This document shows positions 1 to 5,927 of a stretch of DNA of 5,927 nucleotides, one piece after another. Under the pieces are notes generated by a model that was not told where the DNA came from, searched no databases, and saw only the letters and a program-made list of their open reading frames with translations. Origin of the DNA: Amphritea sp. (GTDB taxonomy: Bacteria > Pseudomonadota > Gammaproteobacteria > Pseudomonadales > Balneatricaceae); contig JAGPUU010000432.1 in NCBI GenBank assembly GCA_018067325.1, forward strand, positions 1-5,927, written 5' to 3'. The translations under genes were made by a program, and so were the position numbers. Position 1 is the first letter of the stretch, and each line of letters opens with the position of its first letter.

Positions 1-1819
1 GGGTCATCGTATGCCATTGATCACGAATTCGGCCGGTATTCAGTATCAGTGGGTAGGTTTCTGATACCTGACTGATAGGTGCAGCAGGTGTGATGGGGAT
101 GAGCCGTGCACGGCCGGATAGAGTATTAAATCGGCCGTCGCTGAACAGGCGAGTCGAATCAGCCTTGCTGTTTTTTATCGCAGGCCAGCGAACCGGCTTC
201 ATATCGTGATATTCAGCGTCTGATAATGTCGAGAGTGCCGATATATCAAAGAAGCGTTTACCGTTGTTTCTAAAGCCTGAAAGCGCGGCGTGTTCGGCGA
301 ATATCTCTGCTGGCGAATTGAATTTAAAACCTTCCTCAAATCCCATTGTCTGGGCAACCGAACAGATGATTTGCCAGTCATGCAGGCTCTGGCCAGCGGG
401 CTGTAGACAGCCTTTTTGACGTGAGATCATCCGTTCAGAGTTGGTTACAGTGCCGTCTTTTTCTGCCCAGCCGGTCGCTGGCAACAACACGTCAGCGCAG
501 GCGGTGGTATCGGTTTTTTCCATGCAATCGGAGACGACCACCAGTTCGCAGCGCTGCAGTGCTTCGCGGATAAAGTCAGCATTGGGCATACTGACGACCG
601 GGTTGGTACCGATAATCCAGATCGCTTTTATCTTGCCGTCATGGACCGCCTGAAACATATCGACCGCTTTCAGACCCTCTTTGCGGGCCATCTTCGGGGC
701 CTGCCAAAAGGTCTTAACCAGTTCGATATTTTCCGGATCAGTGAAATCCATATGTGCCGCGAGTTGATTGGCCAGTCCGCCGACTTCCCGCCCGCCCATG
801 GCATTGGGCTGGCCGGTAATGGAGAAGGGAGTTGCACCGGGTTTGCCTATCTTTGCGGTCGCAAGATGACAGTTAATGATCGCATTACCCTTATCAACTC
901 CAGAAGAGGATTGATTGATCCCCTGGGAAAACAGCGTGACAACTTTAGCTGTCTGAGAGAACCATTGGTAAAACTGTTTAAGATCAGATTTTTCTAATCC
1001 ACATAAGTCTGCTGTTTGGACCAGATCGGCTGTGAGTGTTCTGGCAGCTTGTAGAGCGTCCTCAAAGCCTTCGGTGTGATCTTTGATATATGAGTTGTCC
1101 AGCGCGTTATTGTCCGCCAGATAGCTCAACAGGCCGGTAAACAGGTACCCATCACTACCGGGCTTGAGTGGTAGGTGCAGATCAGCAATATCACAGGTCG
1201 CAGTCCGACGTGGATCAATCACAACGACCTTCATCTCCGGGCGGGCTTTCTTAGCAGCGACAATTCGCTGGTAGATGACTGGATGCGCCCAGGCGGTATT
1301 TGACCCTACCAGTACCAACAGATCGGTGAGTTCCAGATCTTCATAGCAGCCGGGCACCAGGTCAGCGCCAAAAGCTCGTTTATGAGCGGCTACCGCAGAA
1401 GACATACAGAGGCGAGAATTGGTATCGACATTGGCAGAGCCGATAAAGCCTTTCATCAGCTTATTGGCAACGTAGTAGTCTTCGGTAAGAATCTGGCCTG
1501 AGAGATACAGTGCGACTGAATCGGGGCCATATTTCTCTATGGTTTCACGAAAGCCTTGAGCGACATGATCAACAGCTTTGTCCCAGCTGACCGTTTCGCC
1601 TTTGATTTGAGGTGCCAGCAGTCGACCTTCCAATCCTGATGTTTCGTGCAGGGCTGAACCTTTAACGCAGAGTCGGCCGTGATTCGCCGGGTGCGCCTTG
1701 TCGCCACTTACTGCAATCAGCCGATTCTCGCTTACCTGGGCATTCACACCGCAGCCTACTCCGCAGTAGGGGCAAGTGGTTTTTACCTGGCAAGTGTCTG
1801 GGCGGGTTGCGATAGTCAT
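1..1819 (-). CDS. nasA: Assimilatory nitrate reductase, catalytic subunit (bis-MGD molybdenum enzyme), 3' end outside the window
   Basis: The frame from the ATG at 1819 is open without a stop to the left edge, giving 606 codons; NasA proteins are usually about 870-900 residues, so roughly two thirds is present. It reduces nitrate to nitrite in the cytoplasm; no signal peptide is seen. The N-terminal [4Fe-4S] site is C16-x2-C19-x3-C23 and C51, followed by K53-G54, the usual electron-transfer lysine. C138 in SRLCMSSAVAAHKRAFG is the expected molybdenum ligand. Further cofactor-binding motifs are QPNAMGGREVGG (from Q337), GTNPVVSMPN (404-413) and NTGRIRDQWHTMT (594-606), the start of the molybdopterin dinucleotide-binding domain, all typical of the NasA/NapA/FdhF family and closest to NasA. 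The start is supported by AGGA 9 nt upstream and by the short lead to the Fe-S motif. Family members with a NasC partner often carry a C-terminal BFD-like [2Fe-2S] domain, which would lie outside the window. It is last in the visible operon, after nirBD. Confidence 0.96.
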   Translation of the reverse strand, partial: MTIATRPDTCQVKTTCPYCGVGCGVNAQVSENRLIAVSGDKAHPANHGRLCVKGSALHETSGLEGRLLAPQIKGETVSWDKAVDHVAQGFRETIEKYGPDSVALYLSGQILTEDYYVANKLMKGFIGSANVDTNSRLCMSSAVAAHKRAFGADLVPGCYEDLELTDLLVLVGSNTAWAHPVIYQRIVAAKKARPEMKVVVIDPRRTATCDIADLHLPLKPGSDGYLFTGLLSYLADNNALDNSYIKDHTEGFEDALQAARTLTADLVQTADLCGLEKSDLKQFYQWFSQTAKVVTLFSQGINQSSSGVDKGNAIINCHLATAKIGKPGATPFSITGQPNAMGGREVGGLANQLAAHMDFTDPENIELVKTFWQAPKMARKEGLKAVDMFQAVHDGKIKAIWIIGTNPVVSMPNADFIREALQRCELVVVSDCMEKTDTTACADVLLPATGWAEKDGTVTNSERMISRQKGCLQPAGQSLHDWQIICSVAQTMGFEEGFKFNSPAEIFAEHAALSGFRNNGKRFFDISALSTLSDAEYHDMKPVRWPAIKNSKADSTRLFSDGRFNTLSGRARLIPITPAAPISQVSETYPLILNTGRIRDQWHTMT

Positions 1820-1828
1820 CAATCAAGG

Positions 1829-1832
1829 TCCT
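1829..1832 (-). promoter_or_regulatory. Probable Shine-Dalgarno site of nasA
   Basis: AGGA (in CAGGACC) on the minus strand ends 9 nt before the nasA ATG at 1819. It is weaker and slightly farther away than the sites before nirB and nirD, consistent with lower nasA translation, though that consequence is inferred. Confidence 0.5.
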
Positions 1833-1870
1833 GTAGATCTGTTGTGTGTAAGGTTTATTCGAACTTAAAA

Positions 1871-1901
1871 AGAGTCCTATAAAAAACTATATAAGGACTC
1901 T
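1871..1901 (-). terminator. Imperfect hairpin with short T run between nirD and nasA: weak intrinsic terminator or attenuator
   Basis: On the minus strand AGAGTCCT (1901-1894) pairs with AGGACTCT (1878-1871). The stem extends by ATA/TAT if one T is bulged, leaving an 8-nt loop TAGTTTTT. The last stem base and the bases after it form a run of five T (1871-1867), then AAG. The T run lies on the downstream side only for minus-strand transcription, so the element is oriented with the operon. Only four of the roughly eleven pairs are G:C, so termination is probably partial. A plausible effect is to lower nasA message relative to nirBD, or to act as a processing or 3'-end-protecting structure. It starts 11 nt after the nirD stop codon. 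Confidence 0.5.
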
Positions 1902-1912
1902 ATTAAAGAGCT

Positions 1913-2248
1913 CTAAAAAAGGACTTGGACCTGACCATTCTCAATCCGGGCAGGCCAGGCTTGGATGCTAGTGTTTTCATCATCCAGACAACGGCCGCTT
2001 TTAAGGCAGAAGTGCTGCTTATAAACCGGTGAGGCAACAAACAGATCATCCCCCTTAGAACCGATCAGTCCCCGGGACAGCACATTGGCCTGACTGAACG
2101 GGTCATGGTTGGCAATGGCGAATACGCTCTGTTCTTTTTGTACATAGAACAGTGCGATCTGAATGTCCTTTACCAGCGCACAGATACCGGAGTTTGGAAT
2201 TAGGTCGTTTTGACTGCATACCGCAGTCCAGGTGGTTTTATTAGTCAT
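1913..2248 (-). CDS. nirD: Nitrite reductase [NAD(P)H], small subunit NirD
   Basis: A 111-residue Rieske-fold small subunit that partners NirB in nitrite reduction. Hallmarks are FAIANHDPF (residues 43-51), VLSRGLIG (56-63), the SPVYKQHF strand (73-80) and SGRCLDD (84-90). In NirD proteins the Rieske-like fold normally carries no iron-sulfur cluster, and here too the CxH and CxxH ligand pairs of true Rieske proteins are not present. The start at 2248 is chosen because AGGA lies 7 nt upstream, the length fits the family (about 105-120), and the N-terminus MTNKTTWTAVC resembles other NirDs. An upstream in-frame Met at 2386 would add 46 residues that overlap nirB and look unrelated. The gene begins 16 bp after the nirB stop and ends in TAG just before a hairpin that separates it from nasA. 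Confidence 0.95.
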   Translation of the reverse strand: MTNKTTWTAVCSQNDLIPNSGICALVKDIQIALFYVQKEQSVFAIANHDPFSQANVLSRGLIGSKGDDLFVASPVYKQHFCLKSGRCLDDENTSIQAWPARIENGQVQVLF

Positions 2249-2255
2249 TATTCTT

Positions 2256-2259
2256 TCCT
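2256..2259 (-). promoter_or_regulatory. Shine-Dalgarno site deciding the nirD start
   Basis: AGGA (within AGAGGAAAG) on the minus strand ends 7 nt before the ATG at 2248. It lies in the 16-bp gap after nirB and decides in favour of the 111-residue NirD over the longer reading from 2386. Confidence 0.65.
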
Positions 2260-2264
2260 CTGTT

Positions 2265-4811
2265 TCAGCTAACCAGCTTGATTGGCTCAGCCAGAATGTC
2301 AGCTTTCTCTTCAGGGGTGGCAGGGCGGATTTGTTGCCGCTCTTCAACAAACACAACATTACTGTCACGGGCATCGGAGTTAACAAACTGACGGAATCGC
2401 TTCAGCGCTTCGGGACTTTGCAAGGTGGTTTTCCACTCACACTGATAGGTAGCAGCTACGTGACACATCTGCTGTTCCAGGTCTTCGCCAAGGCTCAGGC
2501 TGTCATCGATGATCACCTTGCGCAGATAGTCCAGACCGCCTTCCATGTTTTCCATCCAGACGGAGGTGCGCTGCAGACGATCGGCGGTCTTAATGTAGAA
2601 CATCAAAATTCGGTCGATGTAACTGATCAGGGTGTCCTTATCGAGATCGGTCGCGAACAGGTCACCGTGACGGGGTTTCATACCACCGTTACCGCAGACA
2701 TAGAGGTTCCAGCCGTTCTCGGTGGCGATGATACCGATATCCTTACTTTGGGCCTCGGCGCATTCACGGGTACAACCGGATACCGCAAACTTGATCTTGT
2801 GGGGTGCACGCAGACCCTTGTAGCGGTCTTCCAATTCGATCGCCAAGCCAGCGCTATCATCGACACCGAAACGGCACCAGGTACTACCGACACAAGATTT
2901 AACCGTACGCAGGGCTTTACCGAAGGCGTGTCCGGTTTCAAAACCGGCTGCAATGAGTTCTTCCCAGATAGGGGGGAGTTGATCTAAGCGAGCCCCAAAG
3001 AGGTCGACTCGCTGGCCGCCGGTGATCTTGCTATAGAGGTTGTATTTCTTAGCCACCTGACCGAGGGTGATTAGCTTATCGGCTGTTATCTCGCCTCCGG
3101 CAACCCGGGGCACAACCGAATAGGTACCATCCTTCTGCATATTGGCCATAAAGGTGTCATTGGTATCTTGCAGCGCAACGTTCTTTTCGCTCAGGATGAA
3201 ATCGTTCCAACACGAGGCCAGAATATTACCCACGGCCGGGCGACAGATTTCACACCCGTGACCACTACCGTGCGTTTCTAATAGTTCGTCAAAGCTGCGG
3301 ATCTCTTCGACTCGGATCAGGTTGTAAAGATCCTGACGGGTGTAGGGAAAGTGCTCGCAGAGGTCGCGGTTTACTTCGACCCCCATCTCTTCAAGTTCGT
3401 GGTTTACCAAGTCCGTTAGCAGCGCAGCACAACCGCCACAGCCGGTGGCCGCTTTAGTGGCGCCTTTGACATCACCCAGGGTACAACACCCGGCATCCAG
3501 TGATGCCCGCACGTCAGCCTTGCTAACATCATGGCAAGAACAGATCTGGGCTGTCTCCGGCAGGGCGGCAACCCCCAGTCCGGTCTGTTGATCGTCGCCC
3601 CGGTTTGGCAGAATCAGCGTGTCCGGATATTCCGGTAGGTGAATGCCGTTGAGCATATATTGCAACAGCGTACCGTACTGTTCGGCATCACCCACCAGAA
3701 TTGCACCTAGCAGTATTTTTCCATCTTCAGAAACAACCAGTTTTTTGTAGACCCCTTCGCGTTCATCAATGAAGCTGTAGTTACGCGCACCCGGTGTCCG
3801 GCTGTGGGCATCGCCAATGCTGGCAACGTCAACGCCCATCAGCTTCAATTTGGTGCTCATATCAGCACCGGTAAAACTGTCTTTGCCGCCGGTCAGATGA
3901 GAAACGGCCACTTTAGCCATCTGGTTGCCCGGGGCTACCAATCCGAAAATCTGTTTATTCCACAGGGCGCATTCGCCAATTGCGTAGATAGCAGGGTCAG
4001 AAGTTTGGCAGTTATTGTTGATTACGATGCCGCCGCGTTCACCGACTTCCAGTTCACACTGTCTAGCGAGCTCATCACGTGGACGGATACCGGCGGAGAA
4101 TAGAATAAGGTCAGTTTCCAGTACTTCACCATCGGCAAAATTCATCTTGTGGAAACATTGCTCACCATCATCGATCAACTGGGTGTTTTTTTCGGTATGC
4201 ACCGTTACACCCAGCGCTTCAATCTTCTGGCGCAGCATGGTACCGCCACCATTATCCAGCTGAACAGCCATCAAACGGGGAGCGAACTCAACCACATGAG
4301 TTTCCAGTCCCAGATCTTTTAGTGCTTTAGCGGCTTCCAGGCCGAGGAGGCCGCCACCGACAACGGTACCAATTTTAGAACCCTTAGCCGCTTCCGCAAT
4401 GGCTTCCAGATCATCAATGGTTCGATATACCAAGCACTGTCCACGATCATGTCCCGGTACCGGCGGTACAAAGGGGTATGAGCCGGTGGCCAGAACAAGC
4501 TTGTCGTAGCTTAGTTCGCGACCCTTATCGGTGGTAACCGATTTGTAGGCACGGTCGATCACCGTTACTTTTTCACCGGTCAGGACGTTAAGACCCCAGC
4601 TGCGATAAACATCGGCATGACCCATGGCCAGATCTTCAGCCGTTGAACCGGAGAAGTAGGCACTTAGATGAACCCGGTCATAGGCTAATCGACTCTCTTC
4701 GCAGAAAACGGTCACTTCAAAGTTTGCCAGCTGATTACTGTCAGCCAGGCTTTGAAGAAATTGATGGCCAACCATGCCGTTACCGGCGATAACTAATTTT
4801 GTTTTACTCAT
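2265..4811 (-). CDS. nirB: Nitrite reductase [NAD(P)H], large subunit (siroheme, assimilatory)
   Basis: This 848-residue cytoplasmic enzyme reduces nitrite to ammonium with six electrons from NAD(P)H. Its length matches the NirB family, about 850 residues. Domains in order: FAD-binding Rossmann motif at residues 10-15 (GNGMVG); NAD-binding motif GGGLLGLEAA from 152; second FAD contact IYAIGEC around 275; BFD-like [2Fe-2S] domain with C424-x-C426 and C458-x2-C461; ferredoxin-like nitrite/sulfite reductase half-domain around 560-625; and the siroheme/[4Fe-4S] site with C640-x5-C646 and C680-x3-C684, in the typical context SGCTRECAEAQ and CGNGGMKPRH. All cofactor residues look intact. The start is chosen because AGGAG lies 7 nt upstream of the ATG and the N-terminus begins right before the FAD motif. 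The ATG overlaps the upstream stop (ATGA), suggesting translational coupling. NirD follows after 16 bp. In Klebsiella assimilatory operons the equivalent gene is called nasB. Confidence 0.97.
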   Translation of the reverse strand: MSKTKLVIAGNGMVGHQFLQSLADSNQLANFEVTVFCEESRLAYDRVHLSAYFSGSTAEDLAMGHADVYRSWGLNVLTGEKVTVIDRAYKSVTTDKGRELSYDKLVLATGSYPFVPPVPGHDRGQCLVYRTIDDLEAIAEAAKGSKIGTVVGGGLLGLEAAKALKDLGLETHVVEFAPRLMAVQLDNGGGTMLRQKIEALGVTVHTEKNTQLIDDGEQCFHKMNFADGEVLETDLILFSAGIRPRDELARQCELEVGERGGIVINNNCQTSDPAIYAIGECALWNKQIFGLVAPGNQMAKVAVSHLTGGKDSFTGADMSTKLKLMGVDVASIGDAHSRTPGARNYSFIDEREGVYKKLVVSEDGKILLGAILVGDAEQYGTLLQYMLNGIHLPEYPDTLILPNRGDDQQTGLGVAALPETAQICSCHDVSKADVRASLDAGCCTLGDVKGATKAATGCGGCAALLTDLVNHELEEMGVEVNRDLCEHFPYTRQDLYNLIRVEEIRSFDELLETHGSGHGCEICRPAVGNILASCWNDFILSEKNVALQDTNDTFMANMQKDGTYSVVPRVAGGEITADKLITLGQVAKKYNLYSKITGGQRVDLFGARLDQLPPIWEELIAAGFETGHAFGKALRTVKSCVGSTWCRFGVDDSAGLAIELEDRYKGLRAPHKIKFAVSGCTRECAEAQSKDIGIIATENGWNLYVCGNGGMKPRHGDLFATDLDKDTLISYIDRILMFYIKTADRLQRTSVWMENMEGGLDYLRKVIIDDSLSLGEDLEQQMCHVAATYQCEWKTTLQSPEALKRFRQFVNSDARDSNVVFVEERQQIRPATPEEKADILAEPIKLVS

Positions 4812-5927
4812 GGGGTCGCTCCTGTTGCCAGGCTAAGTTTCTGTGAATTGAGGTCCGGAGCATTGAGTTCTGAAGAGTTAAGTTCCGGAGAATTAAGTTC
4901 TGGTGCAGAGAGTTGAACCCCAGATTCACCAGTAGTGATTGATTGAGAGACAGCTTCGGTTTCGCAGTAGCGCCAGCCAAAAATAAGCTCTGGTGCCAGG
5001 TGTTGAACTTGCTGTTGAGTCTGAATCAGCTCGAAGTACTTGTTACCATCGTTAACTGCGCCGTAGAGCACGGCGCCGGTCAGCTTCTGCTCGCGAAAAA
5101 TGAGTTTGCGATAGACACCACTGTTGATGTCCTGAAAGATGATTGATTCACTGTCGGGGCTGTCTAGAAATTCGCCCGCTGAAAACAGATCGATGCCTGA
5201 AACCTTGAGTTTAGTGGCGCAAGGTTTAACACTGAAACGTTGATCCGATGTTTCACACAGTTGATCTGCCAGTACCGCGGCTTGGTCCCACAGGGGCGCA
5301 ACCAGACCAAAAGTATGTTGGCCAAACTGGGTGCATTCACCCAGTGCAAATATATTCGGATGAGAGCTCTGCATCTGGTCATTGACCAAAATCCCCCTGT
5401 CGCAATCGAGCGCACTGGCTTTCGCCAGCGAGTGATTGGGAGTTATGCCGATTGCGATAACGGCCAGTTCAGTATCGAGAACTGAACCGTCGCTCAGGGT
5501 AATTTGCTGGAGAGTTTCCTTCTGTTCAGAGGTCTTCTTTACAAAGACCTTCTTAAGAGCCTCAGAGCTTGGGTGCACTTCGCTTTCTGAATCACCGGGC
5601 AGAAGGGCAGAGCTCTCATCGGAATATGTTGCTTTGTGGCTGGAAAATTGAGTGATCTCCGCATTGAGGCGAAAGCTGATCCCCCGTGCTTCTAATGACT
5701 TTTTAAGTAGTTCGCCAGCAGCAGGGTCGAGTTGTCGATTCAGCAACCATTCGCCCCGGTGGATTACAGTGACTTTCAGGCCTTGTCGACAAAGTCCCCA
5801 GGCGGCTTCCAGACCGAGTAATCCACCGCCTACGACGGTGGCGTGGCTGACATCGCTGACTTTAGCCATAGTACGATCGATATCATCCAGTCTACGGAAA
5901 CTTAGAATGCCTTCCATCTCAGCGTTA
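4808..5927 (-). CDS. nasC: NasC-like FAD/NAD(P)-dependent oxidoreductase, probable electron-transfer subunit of assimilatory nitrate reductase (5' end missing)
   Basis: This is a pyridine nucleotide-disulfide oxidoreductase paralogous to the N-terminal half of NirB. The frame is open to the window edge. The first in-frame Met is at 5917, but codons continue upstream of it (N-A-E-M-E-G), and the FAD-binding GxGxxG segment present in the NirB next door is absent. About 115 N-terminal residues therefore lie outside the window, and 372 codons are visible. Counting from that Met, residues 27-40 carry the NAD-binding TVVGGGLLGLEAAW motif. Residues 188-195 (NIFALGEC) are the second FAD-contact motif, followed by an AxLWDQAA-type segment and the GVYRKLIF strand. 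No CxC...CxxC [2Fe-2S] cluster is seen, unlike NirB. In Klebsiella, NasC passes electrons from NADH to NasA, and the gene order here supports the same role; that role is inferred. Oddities are a Ser/Glu-rich insertion (residues about 91-132) and a repeat-built tail (from about 337). The stop overlaps the nirB start. A general NirB-like reductase is the alternative. Confidence 0.85.
   Translation of the reverse strand, partial: NAEMEGILSFRRLDDIDRTMAKVSDVSHATVVGGGLLGLEAAWGLCRQGLKVTVIHRGEWLLNRQLDPAAGELLKKSLEARGISFRLNAEITQFSSHKATYSDESSALLPGDSESEVHPSSEALKKVFVKKTSEQKETLQQITLSDGSVLDTELAVIAIGITPNHSLAKASALDCDRGILVNDQMQSSHPNIFALGECTQFGQHTFGLVAPLWDQAAVLADQLCETSDQRFSVKPCATKLKVSGIDLFSAGEFLDSPDSESIIFQDINSGVYRKLIFREQKLTGAVLYGAVNDGNKYFELIQTQQQVQHLAPELIFGWRYCETEAVSQSITTGESGVQLSAPELNSPELNSSELNAPDLNSQKLSLATGATP
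4819..4823 (-). promoter_or_regulatory. Shine-Dalgarno site of nirB inside the 3' end of nasC
   Basis: AGGAG on the minus strand ends 7 nt before the nirB ATG (4811-4809). It lies within the last codons of the upstream gene, so nirB can be initiated directly as well as by re-initiation at the ATGA overlap. This fixes the nirB start. Confidence 0.7.
4832..4906 (-). repeat. Degenerate 15-bp tandem repeat in the 3' end of nasC, encoding (A/S)PELN units
   Basis: Four in-frame 15-bp units occupy 4892-4906, 4877-4891, 4862-4876 and 4847-4861. They encode APELN, SPELN, SSELN and APDLN. A fifth decayed unit (4832-4846) encodes SQKLS. The units differ by several substitutions each but keep the reading frame, so the array extends the protein tail without disrupting it. 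It lies beyond the end of the conserved oxidoreductase fold and just before the nirB ribosome binding site. Confidence 0.75.

Noticed and set aside
199..381. A 60-codon minus-strand open frame in another frame from nasA, with similar ones at 2678-2953 and 5164-5415.
   Set aside because: Each sits fully inside a convincing same-strand gene in a different frame and shows no recognisable protein features.
641..997. A 118-codon plus-strand open frame, with similar shorter ones at 441-653 and 1679-1882.
   Set aside because: All are antisense to nasA, whose frame is uninterrupted and carries Fe-S and molybdopterin motifs across the same bases.
1820..1912. A separate promoter for nasA in the nirD-nasA gap.
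   Set aside because: No sigma-54 TGGCAC-N5-TTGC element and no well-spaced -35/-10 pair could be recognised on the minus strand; the A/T richness alone is not evidence.
1913..2386. A longer nirD reading starting at the Met at 2386 (157 residues).
   Set aside because: The additional 46 residues overlap the nirB 3' end out of frame and look unlike NirD. A good Shine-Dalgarno precedes the ATG at 2248 and the resulting 111 residues fit the family.
2232..2987. A 251-codon open frame on the plus strand.
   Set aside because: It lies antisense to the nirB 3' end, which has intact cofactor motifs (siroheme region) in the opposite frame. The translation shows no recognisable family, so it is a shadow of nirB coding bias.
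4832..4906. A CRISPR-like or pentapeptide-repeat (A(D/N)LXX) interpretation of the 15-bp array.
   Set aside because: The units are contiguous with no spacers, in frame and degenerate. The (A/S)PELN consensus does not fit the A(D/N)LXX pentapeptide family.
5530..5550. A 7-bp perfect inverted repeat, AGGTCTT and AAGACCT with a 7-nt loop.
   Set aside because: It lies inside the nasC coding insertion, has no T run on the coding strand, and is short enough to occur by chance.

Overview
The window is one minus-strand gene cluster for assimilatory nitrate reduction, and it is coding almost end to end. In transcription order, from high to low coordinates, it holds: a NasC/NirB-type FAD- and NAD-binding oxidoreductase cut by the right edge (4808-5927); nirB, the large subunit of siroheme NAD(P)H nitrite reductase (2265-4811, complete); nirD, its small subunit (1913-2248, complete); and nasA, the molybdopterin nitrate reductase (from 1819 down to the left edge, 606 codons visible). 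No real plus-strand gene, RNA gene, mobile element or CRISPR array was found.

The first two genes overlap by 4 bp (ATGA). nirB and nirD are 16 bp apart with a good Shine-Dalgarno. nirD and nasA are separated by the only real intergenic gap, 93 bp of AT-rich DNA. That gap holds an imperfect hairpin followed by a short T run on the coding strand, which looks like a weak intrinsic terminator or attenuator inside the operon.

The pathway is nitrate to nitrite by NasA in the cytoplasm, then nitrite to ammonium by NirBD using NAD(P)H. The oxidoreductase at the right edge is the probable NADH-side electron donor to NasA. The order nasC-nirB(D)-nasA matches the nasCBA part of the Klebsiella nas operon. 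Protein similarity, a base composition near 50% GC by eye and this order suggest a gammaproteobacterium, perhaps a marine heterotroph. The genus cannot be read from the sequence.

The system itself is well known and I do not see a novel one. The parts that deserve a second look are local: the hairpin between nirD and nasA, and two lineage-specific-looking additions in the NasC-like protein. These are a Ser/Glu-rich insertion and a C-terminal tail built from a degenerate 15-bp tandem repeat just before nirB.
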